NCBI RefSeq assembly: GCF_004015795.1
Contig: NZ_ML137218.1
Coordinates: 2,081,368 to 2,145,367, forward strand
Direction: 5' to 3'
DNA from: Falsirhodobacter deserti
Lineage (GTDB): Bacteria > Pseudomonadota > Alphaproteobacteria > Rhodobacterales > Rhodobacteraceae
DNA: 64,000 nucleotides
Shown here piece by piece: positions 25,678 to 35,531 of this stretch (positions are counted from its first letter, which is position 1; the number at the start of each line of letters is the position of its first letter). A program made the position numbers and the translations under genes. Under the pieces are notes generated by a model. It was not told the origin of the DNA, did not search any database, and was given only the letters and a program-made list of their open reading frames with translations.

Positions 25678-27588
25678 TTAATCCCGCAGCAGATAATCCA
25701 CGATCATCTCGGCGGCGTCTTCCGCTGTCATCGCGGCCGTGTTCACCGTAAGCTCCGGCGCCTGAGGCTCCTCGTAAGGGCTGTCGATACCCGTGAAGTT
25801 CTTCAGCTGGCCGGCACGGGCCTTCTTGTACAGGCCCTTCACATCGCGGCTTTCCGCAACATCCAGCGGCGTGTTCACGAACACTTCCACGAATTCCCCC
25901 TCGGCCATGAGGTCGCGGACCATCTGGCGCTCGGCGCGGAAGGGGCTGATGAAGGCCGTCAGCACGATCAGGCCGGCATCCGTCATCAGGCGGGCAACCT
26001 CGCCCACGCGGCGGATGTTTTCCACCCGGTCGGCATCGGTGAAGCCCAGATCACGGTTCAGCCCGTGGCGCACGTTGTCCCCGTCCAGCAGGAACGAGTG
26101 GCGGCCAAGCGAGTGCAGCTTCTTTTCCACCAGGTTCGCGATGGTGGACTTGCCCGACCCCGAAAGGCCGGTAAACCACACAACCCGCGCCTTCTGCCCC
26201 TTCTGCGCGGCATGGGCCGTGCGGTCGATGTCCACCGCCTGCCAGTGGATGTTCTGCGAACGGCGCAGCGCGAAGTGAACCAGACCCGCCGCCACGGTGG
26301 CATTGGTCATTCGGTCGATCAGGATGAAGCCGCCCATCGTGCGGTCATCCTCGTACCCTTCAAACACCAGCGGCCGGTCGGTAGAGATGTTGCACACCCC
26401 GATCGCGTTCAGCTTCAGCGTCCGAGAGGGCAGATGTTCGGCCGTGTTGACGTTCACCTCGTATTTCGGCTCGGTGATCGTGGCGGTCACGGATTGCGTG
26501 CCAAGCTGCAGGATATAGGGACGGCCCGGAAGCATCTCGGCCTCGTCCATCCAGATCAGCGTGGTTTCGAACTGGTCGGCAACCTCGGGGGGTGCATCGG
26601 CAGCGGCGATGACCGACCCGCGAGAGCAGTCGATCTCGTCGTTGAAGGTGATCGTGACCGCTTGCCCCGCAACCGCCGCATCCAGATCGCCGTCATAGGT
26701 GACGATGGACTTCACGGTCGAGGTTTTGCCCGATGGCACAACACGCACCGCATCCCCCGGACGCACCGCACCCGACGAGATGGTGCCCGAAAAGCCGCGG
26801 AAATCGAGGTTGGGGCGGTTCACCCACTGCACCGGCATGCGGAACGGGCGTTCCACCGCGCTGCGGTCAGACAGCGGCACCTCTTCCAGATGCGCCATCA
26901 GGGTGGGGCCGTAATACCAGTCCATGCCGGTGGAACGGTCCACGATGTTGTCGCCCTTCAGGCCCGAGATCGGGATCGCGGTAAACTCCTTGATGCCGAT
27001 GGATTTGGCGAAGGCGCGGTATTCTGCCACGATCTCGTCGAAACGGTCCTGGGAATAGCCGACAAGATCCATCTTGTTGACCGCCAGAACCACGTTCGGA
27101 ATGCCCAGCAGGTTCACGATATAGCTGTGGCGCCGCGTTTGCGTCAGAACGCCCTGACGCGCATCGATCAGGATCACGGCCAGATCGGCGGTGGACGCGC
27201 CGGTGACCATGTTGCGCGTGTATTGTTCATGGCCCGGTGTGTCGGCCACGATGAACTTGCGCTTGTCGGTGGCAAAGAAGCGATACGCCACGTCGATAGT
27301 GATTCCCTGCTCCCGCTCGGCGGCAAGCCCGTCCACCAGAAGGGCGAAGTCGATATCCTGCCCCTGCGTGCCGATGCTTTTCGATTCCTTCGAAAGCGTG
27401 GCAAGCTGGTCTTCGAAGATCATCTTGCTGTCGTACAGCAGGCGGCCGATCAGCGTTGATTTTCCGTCATCCACCGAACCGCAGGTGATGAAGCGCAGCA
27501 TCGTCTTGTGCTGGTGCTTGGACAGGTAGGCGTCGATATCTTCCGCGATCAGCGCGTCGACCTTGTACTCGTGCGTCTGCTCGGTCAT
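25678..27588 (-). CDS. cysN: Bifunctional sulfate adenylyltransferase GTPase subunit / APS kinase (CysN-CysC fusion)
   Basis: A 636-residue fusion. Residues ~25-240 are the elongation-factor-like GTPase ([29 protein letters not shown]) that powers APS formation by CysD. Beta-barrel domains follow, and from about residue 455 the APS kinase begins (Walker [20 protein letters not shown]). The product is PAPS, for sulfate reduction or sulfotransferases. It overlaps cysD by 1 base in the operon cysD-cysNC. The fusion (NodQ-like) is common in alphaproteobacteria. Confidence 0.96.
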   Translation of the reverse strand: MTEQTHEYKVDALIAEDIDAYLSKHQHKTMLRFITCGSVDDGKSTLIGRLLYDSKMIFEDQLATLSKESKSIGTQGQDIDFALLVDGLAAEREQGITIDVAYRFFATDKRKFIVADTPGHEQYTRNMVTGASTADLAVILIDARQGVLTQTRRHSYIVNLLGIPNVVLAVNKMDLVGYSQDRFDEIVAEYRAFAKSIGIKEFTAIPISGLKGDNIVDRSTGMDWYYGPTLMAHLEEVPLSDRSAVERPFRMPVQWVNRPNLDFRGFSGTISSGAVRPGDAVRVVPSGKTSTVKSIVTYDGDLDAAVAGQAVTITFNDEIDCSRGSVIAAADAPPEVADQFETTLIWMDEAEMLPGRPYILQLGTQSVTATITEPKYEVNVNTAEHLPSRTLKLNAIGVCNISTDRPLVFEGYEDDRTMGGFILIDRMTNATVAAGLVHFALRRSQNIHWQAVDIDRTAHAAQKGQKARVVWFTGLSGSGKSTIANLVEKKLHSLGRHSFLLDGDNVRHGLNRDLGFTDADRVENIRRVGEVARLMTDAGLIVLTAFISPFRAERQMVRDLMAEGEFVEVFVNTPLDVAESRDVKGLYKKARAGQLKNFTGIDSPYEEPQAPELTVNTAAMTAEDAAEMIVDYLLRD

Positions 27589-28499
27589 CAGAAGTAGCCT
27601 TCCTGCTTTTTCTTTTCCATCGAGGCGGCGCTGTCATGGTCGATCGCGCGGCCCTGCCGTTCGGAGGTGGTGGTCAGCAGCATTTCCTGAATCACCTCGG
27701 ACAGCGTTGCCGCCGTCGATTCGACCGCGCCCGTCAGGGGATAGCAGCCCAGCGTGCGGAACCGGATGGAACGCATCTGCGGCTCCTCTCCTTCACGCAG
27801 CGGGAAACGGTCGTCATCGACCATGATCAGCAGACCGTCGCGTTCCACCACGGGGCGCGGAGCCGAGAAATACAGCGGGACGATCTCGATCCCTTCCAGC
27901 TGGATGTATTGCCAGATGTCCAGTTCCGTCCAGTTCGACAGCGGGAAGACGCGGATCGACTCGCCCTTGGCCTTGCGCGCGTTGTACTGGCTCCACAATT
28001 CGGGGCGCTGGTTCTTGGGATCCCAGCGATGGTTGGCGCTGCGGAACGAAAAGACACGTTCCTTCGCGCGCGACTTTTCCTCGTCGCGGCGCGCGCCGCC
28101 GAAGGCCGCATCGAAACCGTAAAGGCTCAGCGCCTGCTTCAGACCGTCGGTCTTCCACATGTCCGTATGAAGCGAGCCGTGATCGAAGGGGTTGATGCCC
28201 TTTTCCTGCGCCTCGGGGTTGTGATGCACCAAAAGCTGCATTCCCGCATCTGCGGCCGCCTTGTCGCGCAGCTTGTACATCTCGCGGAACTTCCAGGTGG
28301 TGTCCACGTGCAGCAGCGGGAAAGGCGGGGGCGAGGGGTAGAATGCCTTCTTGGCCAGATGCAGCATGCAAGCCGAATCCTTGCCGACCGAATACAGCAT
28401 CACCGGATTGGACGCGGTCGAGACGACCTCGCGCATGATCTGGATGCTCTCGGCCTCAAGCCGCTGAAGGTGTGTCAGTTGCCGGTCATCGAGTGCCAT
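27588..28499 (-). CDS. cysD: Sulfate adenylyltransferase subunit 2
   Basis: A 303-residue PP-loop enzyme ([13 protein letters not shown] near residue 38) that adenylates sulfate together with CysN. Conserved segments [20 protein letters not shown] and [11 protein letters not shown] match CysD. It is first in the cysD-cysNC operon. The 164 bases upstream (28500-28663) separate it from the recQ stop and contain no gene. Confidence 0.97.
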   Translation of the reverse strand: MALDDRQLTHLQRLEAESIQIMREVVSTASNPVMLYSVGKDSACMLHLAKKAFYPSPPPFPLLHVDTTWKFREMYKLRDKAAADAGMQLLVHHNPEAQEKGINPFDHGSLHTDMWKTDGLKQALSLYGFDAAFGGARRDEEKSRAKERVFSFRSANHRWDPKNQRPELWSQYNARKAKGESIRVFPLSNWTELDIWQYIQLEGIEIVPLYFSAPRPVVERDGLLIMVDDDRFPLREGEEPQMRSIRFRTLGCYPLTGAVESTAATLSEVIQEMLLTTTSERQGRAIDHDSAASMEKKKQEGYF

Positions 28500-28663
28500 G
28501 GTCGCCTTCTGCTACGTTGGATGCCCCGTTGGGGGTATCCTTGTCATGCCGTGCGCTCAAGGCAACCGAAAGATGGTCCGGCGGAAAAAATCACTGATCT
28601 TTTACGGCTATGCGCCGAAGAACGCTTATGCATGATGTGCATGATCCGGCGGAACGGCGTTCC

Positions 28664-30700
28664 TCAGCCTTCGGCGATGGCCGCAAGAAAGGCGGGGCCG
28701 AAACGTTCCAGCTTGGCCGCGCCAAGGTTTCCAGCGCGATCCAGATCGGACAGGCTGGCCGGACGCGCCTCTGCAATCCGGCGCAGGGCGGTGGTGGACA
28801 GGCTCATCGGCTTGCCCGTGCCCCCCTCCCCCCGCATCAGGCGCAGGTGGATTTCCGACAACCGATCGTAAAGCGCCCCGGCATCCCGCCCCGCCAGCCG
28901 ACGGCGCTGCGGATGCATCGGCTCCACCGCGCCGTTGATCACCTGAAGGAACGCATCGCCATAGCTTTCCAGCTTGCGGGAACCGACGCCGCCGATGCGC
29001 GCCATTTCGTCAAGGCTGGATGGGCGCGTTTCCGCCATCTCGGCCAGCGTCCGGTCGGTGAAGATAACATAGGCGGGCACGTTCTGCGCCTCGGCCAGTG
29101 CACGGCGCTTGGCCTTCAACGCCGACATCAGGGGCGCAGCCTCGTCGCTGACCAGCGTCTTGGCCACGGTTCGGGTCACGGCCTTGTCCACGGTATCGCG
29201 GCGCAAGGTTATGGGCTGTTCGCCCTTCAGGATGGGCAGCGCATCATCGGTCATCCGCAAGGCGCCGTGGCGTTCTGGATCGGGGCGTACCAGATCGCGC
29301 CCCATCATCTGGCGGAACACCGCTCCCCATGCAGGCTTCGACAGATCGCGCCCGACGGCAAAGGTGGGCAGATCGTCATGCCCGCGCTGACGAACCTTGT
29401 CCGTGCGATTCCCGGTCAGGATATCGATCAGGTGGCCGGTTCCGAACCATTCGCCCGTGCGCAGGATGGCCGAAAGCGCCTTTCGCACGGCCTCGGTCGC
29501 ATCGAACAGTTCCGCCGGACGGTCGCAAAGATCGCAATTGCCGCACGGCTCCGACTCCTCGCCGAAATAGTGCAGCAGCACCTGTCTGCGGCAGCCAACC
29601 GATTCGGCAAGGCCAAGCAGCGCGTTCAGCCGCGCATGATCGGCCGTGCGACGCTCGGGCGGGGCGGCACTTTCGTCGATCTGGCTGCGGCGCAGGCGGA
29701 TGTCGTCGGGCCCGTAAAGCGTCAGGGTTTCGGCAGGGGCGCCATCACGGCCGGCGCGGCCGATTTCCTGGTAATACCCCTCGATCGTCTTGGGCAGATC
29801 GGCATGGGCAACCCAGCGGATGTCCGGCTTGTCGATCCCCATGCCGAAAGCCACGGTTGCCACGACGATCAGCCCGTCCTCCCTCTGGAAACGGGTTTCG
29901 ACCATCCGCCGTTCGTCGGGATCCATGCCGCCATGGTAGTGGCAGGTCGGGTGCCCCGCCTCGGCCAAGGCGCGGGCCAGCGTCTCCGTCTTGGCGCGGG
30001 TGGCGGCATAGACAATGCCGGACAGGCCCTTGCGACGGCTGGCCCAGTCAAGGATCTGCTTGCGCGGGCTGTCCTTGACGGCAAAGGCCAGGTGAATGTT
30101 CGGGCGATCAAAGCCCCGCAGGAACGTCGCGGGTTGTTCGCCGCCGAACAGCCGCTCCACGATCTCGGCCTGCGTTTCGGCATCGGCGGTTGCCGTGAAG
30201 GCGGCCAGCGGCACGTCCAGAGCCCGCCGCAACCCGCCGATGCGCAGGTAATCGGGGCGGAAGTCGTGCCCCCACTGGCTGACGCAATGCGCCTCGTCCA
30301 CCGCGATCAGGCCGACGCCGATGCGCCGCAGCATCGATTCCGCAACGGCCAGACGTTCGGGTGCCATGTAAAGCAGCTTCAGCTGTCCCTGATCCAGCTT
30401 GGTGAAGACTTCCTCATTCTCCGCCTCGGTATTGGCCGAGGTAAGCGCACCCGCTTCCACCCCCACCTCGCGCAGGGATCGCACCTGATCGCGCATCAAC
30501 GCAATCAAAGGAGAGATGACGACCGTCACCCCGTCGCGGCACAGCGCCGGAAGCTGATAGCACAGCGATTTGCCCCCGCCCGTCGGCATGATCGCAAGCG
30601 TGTTGCGGCCTGCGGTCACGGCCTCCACGATCTCGGCCTGGCCAAGACGGAAGTCGTCAAAGCCGAAAACCTCGCGCAGAAGGGTCTGGGGCGCCTGCAT
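28664..30700 (-). CDS. recQ: ATP-dependent DNA helicase RecQ
   Basis: A 678-residue 3'-5' helicase. Motif I is MPTGGGKSLCYQLPA (about residues 38-52), motif II is DEAHCVSQWGHDFRP, and the RQC zinc region has C..CGNCDLC. Two HRDC domains follow at the C terminus (one near LAEMAETRPSSLDEMARI, one near LRRIAEARPASLSDLD), a feature seen in several proteobacteria. ATG at 30700 overlaps the stop of the upstream YggT gene by one base. A longer frame to 31030 is an artefact of the overlapping gene. Confidence 0.96.
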   Translation of the reverse strand: MQAPQTLLREVFGFDDFRLGQAEIVEAVTAGRNTLAIMPTGGGKSLCYQLPALCRDGVTVVISPLIALMRDQVRSLREVGVEAGALTSANTEAENEEVFTKLDQGQLKLLYMAPERLAVAESMLRRIGVGLIAVDEAHCVSQWGHDFRPDYLRIGGLRRALDVPLAAFTATADAETQAEIVERLFGGEQPATFLRGFDRPNIHLAFAVKDSPRKQILDWASRRKGLSGIVYAATRAKTETLARALAEAGHPTCHYHGGMDPDERRMVETRFQREDGLIVVATVAFGMGIDKPDIRWVAHADLPKTIEGYYQEIGRAGRDGAPAETLTLYGPDDIRLRRSQIDESAAPPERRTADHARLNALLGLAESVGCRRQVLLHYFGEESEPCGNCDLCDRPAELFDATEAVRKALSAILRTGEWFGTGHLIDILTGNRTDKVRQRGHDDLPTFAVGRDLSKPAWGAVFRQMMGRDLVRPDPERHGALRMTDDALPILKGEQPITLRRDTVDKAVTRTVAKTLVSDEAAPLMSALKAKRRALAEAQNVPAYVIFTDRTLAEMAETRPSSLDEMARIGGVGSRKLESYGDAFLQVINGAVEPMHPQRRRLAGRDAGALYDRLSEIHLRLMRGEGGTGKPMSLSTTALRRIAEARPASLSDLDRAGNLGAAKLERFGPAFLAAIAEG

Positions 30701-30987
30701 CAGTAGAAGGAAGCCGCGTTGTTCAAGATCACGATCCGCAGCGCGTAAACGGCCAGCAGCGCGACCAGCGGCGCAAGATCCAGCCCGCCCATCTGCGGCA
30801 GGATGCGGCGAATGCGGCCATAGACAGGTTCCAGCAGGCGGTTCAGGCCTTCCCAGATCTGGTAAACGACCGGCTGGCGCAGGTTCAGAACACCAAAGTT
30901 GATCAGCCAGCTCATGATGACATGGGCAAGGATCACGAACTGCACGACGTTGAGGATCAGAAGAATGATCTGAAGCAGGGAAACCAT
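30700..30987 (-). CDS. YggT-family membrane protein
   Basis: A 95-residue protein with two hydrophobic segments (about 4-25 and 70-88) and the YggT motif LNRLLEPVYGRIRRILPQMGGLDLAPLV-type core (LEPVYGRIRRILP, then GGLDLAPL). Members are linked to osmotic tolerance and, in other phyla, to heme-protein assembly or cell division. I chose ATG at 30987 (MVSLLQI); MERT at 30999 is possible. It overlaps recQ by one base. Confidence 0.85.
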   Translation of the reverse strand: MVSLLQIILLILNVVQFVILAHVIMSWLINFGVLNLRQPVVYQIWEGLNRLLEPVYGRIRRILPQMGGLDLAPLVALLAVYALRIVILNNAASFY

Positions 30988-31112
30988 GGTTCGTTCCATC
31001 AAGGAGAATTGCCGGCTCAGACCTAAGCAATCATGCGCCCCGGCACAACTGCCGACCGCCCTTGCCACGCTGCGTCCTTTCGCGCTTCATGCCGCCAAAC
31101 CGGGGACCCATC

Positions 31113-32429
31113 ATGCGCAGAACCATTCGCGGCTGGTATTTCTTCGACTGGGCCAGCCAGCCCTATGCGACATTGCTGACCACCTTCATCTTCGCACCCT
31201 ATATGGCGCGGATCATGGGCGATGGCACCGCGGCGCAAACCGTCTGGGGCTATGGGCTGGCGGTGACGGGGGTGCTGATCGCCATCGGCGCGCCGCTGGC
31301 CGGTGCCGTGGCGGACCGCGCCGGCGGACACATGCGGTTCATCATCCTCTTTTCGGGAATGTATGTTGCGGGGGCCTGGGGCCTTTGGTGGGCCGAGCCG
31401 GACGAGCCGCGCGTTCTTTGGACCATCTTCTGCTTCGGACTGGGGCTTGTGGGCATGGAATATGCCACCACCTTCACGAACGCGCTGATGCCGCAGCTTG
31501 CCCCGCGGGCAGAACTGGGGCGCATCTCGGGCTCGGGCTGGGCGTTCGGATATGTCGGCGGGGTGCTGGCGTTGGTCCTGATGCTGCTGTTCTTTCAGGA
31601 AGGAACGGAAGGCACGACGCTGATCGGCCTGCCCCCCGCCTTCGGTCTTGATCCCGCGCAGGCAGAAGGCACGCGCGCCGTCGGTCCATTCACCGCGATC
31701 TGGTATCTGCTGTTCATGATCCCGTTCTTCGCCTTTGTCCGCCTTCCGGCAGGGCGCGGGCAGCCGATCCGCAGCGCCCTGCGCCACGCGGTGCCCGACC
31801 TGATGGCCAGCCTGCGCCGCCTGATGCGCGACAGGCCGCTTGGTGGGTTCCTCGCGGCCTCCATGCTGTATCGCGACGCGCTGAACGGAATCTATGCCTT
31901 TGGAGGCATCTATGCTGCCGGGGTGCTGGGCTGGCAGGTTCAGGATGTGGGGCTGTTCGGCATTCTTGCCGCCATAACGGGGGCCGCCGGCGCATGGATC
32001 GGCGGGCGTGCGGACAGGCGCTTCGGCCCGCGTCCCGTGATCATCCTTTGCCTGATCACGCTGACGCTGGCGGCGCTGACAGTTGCAGGCATTGCGCCCG
32101 ATGCGATCTTCGGCCTTCGGGTGGCACCCTCCCTGCCCCATATTGCGTTCTATGCAACCGGTGCCTTGATCGGGGCCGCGGGCGGCGCGCTTCAGGCGGC
32201 CAGCCGGACGCTTCTGATCCATCGCGCCGAACCTTCACGCATCACCGAGGCGTTCGGCCTTTACGCACTGTCGGGCAAGGCCACCGCCTTTCTTGCCCCG
32301 CTGCTGATCGGCATCGCCACCCAGATCAGCGGATCGCAGCGCATCGGGGTGCTGCCTGTCATCGCGCTGTTCCTTGTCGGGCTGGCAGTGCTATGTTGGG
32401 CACGACCGAAAGACGGAAGCGCTTCATGA
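31113..32429 (+). CDS. UMF1-family MFS transporter (Atg22-like)
   Basis: A 438-residue membrane protein of about 11-12 helices beginning RGWYFFDWASQPYATLLTTFIFAPY, the signature of the UMF1 family of MFS carriers related to vacuolar amino-acid exporters. The substrate is unknown in bacteria. Start ATG at 31113 places this motif at residue 6. Its stop overlaps the mepA start by 4 bases (ATGA), so the two genes are cotranscribed. Confidence 0.87.
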   Translation: MRRTIRGWYFFDWASQPYATLLTTFIFAPYMARIMGDGTAAQTVWGYGLAVTGVLIAIGAPLAGAVADRAGGHMRFIILFSGMYVAGAWGLWWAEPDEPRVLWTIFCFGLGLVGMEYATTFTNALMPQLAPRAELGRISGSGWAFGYVGGVLALVLMLLFFQEGTEGTTLIGLPPAFGLDPAQAEGTRAVGPFTAIWYLLFMIPFFAFVRLPAGRGQPIRSALRHAVPDLMASLRRLMRDRPLGGFLAASMLYRDALNGIYAFGGIYAAGVLGWQVQDVGLFGILAAITGAAGAWIGGRADRRFGPRPVIILCLITLTLAALTVAGIAPDAIFGLRVAPSLPHIAFYATGALIGAAGGALQAASRTLLIHRAEPSRITEAFGLYALSGKATAFLAPLLIGIATQISGSQRIGVLPVIALFLVGLAVLCWARPKDGSAS

Positions 32430-33283
32430 TCCGACCTGCCCTTGCGGCGCTTTGCGTTGCCCTTGCGCTGCCGGCGCAGGCCCAGATGCCTGCCGCGCAG
32501 CAGTTCGGCGCGGTCGGCACCCCCACCTCCGGCAGGGCCGAGGCGATCGGATTCTACAGCCGCGGCTGCGCCACGGGCATGGTGCGCCTGCCCGAAAGCG
32601 GACCCACATGGCAGGCGATGCGCCTTTCGCGCAACCGCAACTGGGGCCATCCCGAAACAGTGAAGTTCCTGCAACAGCTTTCGGCAGCGGCCACGCAGGT
32701 CGGCTGGCGCGGGCTTTATATCGGCGATATCGCCCAGCCGCGCGGCGGGCCGACCCCTTCGGGCCATGCCAGCCACCAGACAGGGCTTGATGCCGATATC
32801 TGGCTGATGCCGCCCCCCAGCCTTTCGCTGAACGCAACGGAAAGAGAGCGGCTGGATTTCGCCCCCGTGACCACGGGCACCCGCGTGAACTCCCGCTGGA
32901 CGCCGGCGCATCATGCGCTTTTGCGCGCAGCCGCATCCGATCCGCGCGTGGACCGCATCTTCGTCGCCGCGCCCATCAAGATCGCGATGTGCCGCGGCGC
33001 CACCGCGACCGACACGCCGTGGCTGCAAAAGATCCGTCCGGCGGCAGGGCATGACGCACACGCCCATATCCGCCTGAAATGCCCTGCCGGATCGCGGTTC
33101 TGCACGCCGCAGGAACCGACAGTGGCCCAGCTTTCAAAAGGCGGCAGCGGCTGCGATGCCACGCTGCAAAGCTGGATCGAACCGCAAGACCCCGCGCCCG
33201 CCGCACCCGCCCGGACGCATCCCCGCCAGTACATGCTTGCCGACCTTCCTGCCCAATGCTCCGACGTCTTGCGCGCGCGCTGA
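32426..33283 (+). CDS. mepA: Penicillin-insensitive murein endopeptidase MepA
   Basis: A 285-residue periplasmic LAS-type metallopeptidase that cuts D-Ala-mDAP crosslinks. A signal peptide ends at AQAQ (about residue 20). Zinc-ligand motifs SGHASHQTGLDADIWL and HDAHAHIRLKCP are visible. Length is near E. coli MepA (274). The next gene begins inside its 3' end (28-base overlap). Confidence 0.95.
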   Translation: MIRPALAALCVALALPAQAQMPAAQQFGAVGTPTSGRAEAIGFYSRGCATGMVRLPESGPTWQAMRLSRNRNWGHPETVKFLQQLSAAATQVGWRGLYIGDIAQPRGGPTPSGHASHQTGLDADIWLMPPPSLSLNATERERLDFAPVTTGTRVNSRWTPAHHALLRAAASDPRVDRIFVAAPIKIAMCRGATATDTPWLQKIRPAAGHDAHAHIRLKCPAGSRFCTPQEPTVAQLSKGGSGCDATLQSWIEPQDPAPAAPARTHPRQYMLADLPAQCSDVLRAR

Positions 33284-34119
33284 CCGCGGCTCCCCTGGCG
33301 CTGGTGCTGGCCGCCCTTGCCTCGTGGCAGCTTCCGGCTGGCGGGCATCATGCCGCAACCTTCCAATGGCGCGATGACGATCCGCGGTTCGGCGGGTTTT
33401 CCGGCCTTCGGCTGTCAGAGGACGGGCGCAGCTTCACCGCCATAACCGACAAGGGCAACTGGCTGACAGGCACGATCCGGCGTGACGGGCCGCACATCAC
33501 CGATATCACGGCCACACCCCTATCCCCCCTGCGCAATCAGAAGGGCCAGCCGGTGGCGGTGGACGAATCCGACAGCGAGGGGCTGGAACTGGCACCGGAC
33601 GGCACCGCCTTTGTCAGCTTCGAACAGCATATCGGGATCCGCCGCTATGCCGATCTGGACGGCCCGGCCGTGCAGATGCCGAACAAGCCCTTCGCCCGCA
33701 TCGCCTTCAATGCAGGGCTGGAGGCGGTGGCGCTGGATGGGGCGGACCTGATCACCATCCCCGAAACGCCGCGCGACGGCGCATTCAACGTCTGGCGCCT
33801 GACGGATGACTGGCGCCGCGATTTCCAGATCCCTGCACGCGGTATTTTCCGCGTTGCCGATGCCGATGTTTTCGAAGGCCACCTTTATATCCTAGAGCGG
33901 GCCTTCCTTGGCATCGCCTTTTCCAGTCGCGTACGCCGCTTCGACATGCAAGGCGGGAACGAGGTGACGCTTCTGACCTCCCGCCCCGGAAAGTTCGACA
34001 ATCTGGAAGGGCTTTCCGTCTGGCGCGACGGGGGCGACACGGTGCTGACCATGATTTCGGACGACAACTTCATGCCGTTCGAACGGACAGAGATCGTGGA
34101 ATACCGCTTCCCCGACTGA
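33256..34119 (+). CDS. Exported protein of the phytase-like esterase family
   Basis: A 287-residue protein with a signal peptide (about 1-29) and a beta-propeller-like body of the 'esterase-like activity of phytase' family (GFSGLRLSEDGRSFTAITDKGNW, ESDSEGLELAPDGTAFVSFE, NLEGLSVWRDGGDTVLTMISDDN). True activity in this group is poorly known. ATG at 33256 lies within mepA, and the signal peptide supports this start over the longer frame from 33079. Confidence 0.8.
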   Translation: MLRRLARALTAAPLALVLAALASWQLPAGGHHAATFQWRDDDPRFGGFSGLRLSEDGRSFTAITDKGNWLTGTIRRDGPHITDITATPLSPLRNQKGQPVAVDESDSEGLELAPDGTAFVSFEQHIGIRRYADLDGPAVQMPNKPFARIAFNAGLEAVALDGADLITIPETPRDGAFNVWRLTDDWRRDFQIPARGIFRVADADVFEGHLYILERAFLGIAFSSRVRRFDMQGGNEVTLLTSRPGKFDNLEGLSVWRDGGDTVLTMISDDNFMPFERTEIVEYRFPD

Positions 34120-34181
34120 TCCTTTTGCGCTATACGCGCTGCCCTCAGGTTCCTCCGCCACCCTGCCAAAACGGATCATCC

Positions 34182-34805
34182 ATGACGCGCGCACATCTTC
34201 CCTTCATCCTTGCGATGGCCGCAACGGTCGTCGCTTCGAACATCCTCGTGCAGGTCCGCTTCGGCGACTGGCTGACATGGGGAGCCTTCACCTATCCGCT
34301 GGCCTTTCTTGCCAATGACATCACCAACCGCATCTATGGCGCTCGTGCCGCGCGGCAGGTCGTGATCGCGGGCTTCGTCACCGGCCTTGCCTGCTCGCTC
34401 GTCGGAACGCAGATCCCGGGGGAGTTTGGCCCCCTTGTCACCTTCCGCGTGGCGCTTGCCTCTGCCGCGGCGTTTCTTGTGTCGCAGCTTCTGGACGTGT
34501 TCGTGTTCGACCGGCTGCGCGGTGCTGCATGGTGGCGCGCGCCTGCCGCCTCCACCCTGCTGGGCGCTTCGCTGGATACGGCCCTGTTCTTCAGTATCGC
34601 CTTTTCGGGCTGGCTGGTCTTCCTGAACCCGGCCGAAGATGTGGCATGGGCGAATGAAGGCGTGCCGCTGCTTGGAAGCGGGCCTGTGATGGCGCTTTGG
34701 ATCTCGCTCGCCGCAGCCGACTGGTGCGTAAAAATCGGGCTGGCAATCGTTGCCCTTCTGCCATTCCGCCTGATCGTCAGGCGGATGACAGCATCTGTTG
34801 CGTGA
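34182..34805 (+). CDS. yhhQ: Queuosine precursor transporter of the YhhQ/VUT family
   Basis: A 207-residue inner-membrane protein with about six hydrophobic segments and the VUT-family motif TYPLAFLANDITNRIYG. YhhQ imports 7-cyano-7-deazaguanine for queuosine in tRNA. ATG at 34182 starts the normal N terminus (MTRAHLPF). I looked for a preQ1 riboswitch in the 62 bases upstream and could not support one. Confidence 0.88.
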   Translation: MTRAHLPFILAMAATVVASNILVQVRFGDWLTWGAFTYPLAFLANDITNRIYGARAARQVVIAGFVTGLACSLVGTQIPGEFGPLVTFRVALASAAAFLVSQLLDVFVFDRLRGAAWWRAPAASTLLGASLDTALFFSIAFSGWLVFLNPAEDVAWANEGVPLLGSGPVMALWISLAAADWCVKIGLAIVALLPFRLIVRRMTASVA

Positions 34806-34861
34806 TGGGCGTTGACATCCACCACATCCGTGCCAACCTCCACTGTATCGGCAACACATTT

Positions 34862-34878
34862 GAAAGGAGGTGATCCAG
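34862..34878 (+). promoter_or_regulatory. Extended Shine-Dalgarno: 17 bases complementary to the 16S rRNA 3' end
   Basis: GAAAGGAGGTGATCCAG is the exact complement of the usual alphaproteobacterial 16S 3' end (CTGGATCACCTCCTTTC). Ordinary sites match 4-7 bases. GGAGG is 7 bases before the GTG of a short open frame (34878-34934). Confidence 0.6.
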
Positions 34879-34934
34879 TGTCTAGAGTGATATTGGAGAG
34901 AGGTGTCGGGACAGTCGGGAGGATCGACGGCTAA
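34878..34934 (+). CDS. Putative 18-codon leader ORF upstream of arfB
   Basis: GTG TCT AGA ... GAC GGC TAA encodes 18 residues, VSRVILERGVGTVGRIDG. It is preceded by the 17-base 16S-complementary site. Its stop codon is inside an 8-bp hairpin: GCTAAGGG (34930-34937) with CCCTTGGC (34942-34949), loop CAGC, one G-U pair. A second, longer hairpin follows before arfB. The arrangement resembles a translational or transcriptional attenuator. I do not recognise the peptide. That it is translated is inferred only from the strong site. Confidence 0.45.
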   Translation: MSRVILERGVGTVGRIDG

Positions 34935-35003
34935 GGGCAGCCCCTTGGCGGAAGACCAACTGATTGGGATGATTCCTAACTGGCTCATCTCCTTGGATCT
35001 CGG

Positions 35004-35031
35004 AAAGGGTCGTCGGCCGTGGCGGCCCTTT
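35004..35031 (+). promoter_or_regulatory. Terminator-like hairpin in the arfB leader
   Basis: AAAGGGTCGTC (35004-35014) pairs along 11 positions with GGCGGCCCTTT (35021-35031), including two G-U pairs, around a 6-base loop. It is followed by CTCTATG rather than a full U tract. It ends 12 bases before the arfB ATG, occupying the place where a ribosome-binding site would be. Confidence 0.55.
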
Positions 35032-35043
35032 CTCTATGAAATC

Positions 35044-35466
35044 ATGCTGAACATAAACGAAACCATCACCATCGCCGACTGGGAACTGACGGAAAGCTTC
35101 ATCCGCGCCTCCGGCCCCGGCGGGCAGAATGTCAACAAGGTCGCCACCGCGGTGGAGCTTCGCTTCGAGGCAGAGCGTTCGCCCAATCTCGCAGGGCCGG
35201 TGAAGACGCGGCTGAAGCGACTTGCGGGCCGCCGCTGGACGCAGGACGGCGCGCTGATTCTTCAGGTCGATGAAACCCGCAGCCAAGCGCGCAACCGCGA
35301 AATCGCGCGGGAGCGGCTGGCCGAACTGATCCGCAAGGCACTTGTCGCGCCCAAACGTCGCATCCCCACAAAGCCCACTCTTGGCAGCCAGCGCCGCCGC
35401 CTTGCCGCCAAGGCCAACCGGTCGCAGATCAAGGCCGGACGCGGCACGATCACCGATACCGACTGA
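35044..35466 (+). CDS. arfB: Alternative ribosome-rescue factor ArfB (YaeJ)
   Basis: A 140-residue peptidyl-tRNA hydrolase that frees ribosomes stalled at mRNA ends. The catalytic GGQ is at residues 26-28 (SGPGGQNVNKVATAVELRF), and the basic tail that enters the mRNA channel is present (PKRRIPTKPTLGSQRRRLAAKANRSQIKAGRG). No normal ribosome-binding site precedes ATG 35044. Instead there is a hairpin and a short leader ORF, so initiation may be coupled or regulated. The frame is open further upstream (to 34903) but lacks family-like sequence there. Confidence 0.93.
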   Translation: MLNINETITIADWELTESFIRASGPGGQNVNKVATAVELRFEAERSPNLAGPVKTRLKRLAGRRWTQDGALILQVDETRSQARNREIARERLAELIRKALVAPKRRIPTKPTLGSQRRRLAAKANRSQIKAGRGTITDTD

Positions 35467-35531
35467 CGCCGGCATCGCAGCCGAAGGGCTGCGCGGGCAC
35501 CCCCGCGGGATAGGGGGGCGCCCGCCCTTCC

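Noticed and set aside
34120-34181. preQ1 riboswitch in front of yhhQ
   Set aside because: The function makes it plausible, but I could not find the expected stem and A-rich pseudoknot tail in these 62 bases.
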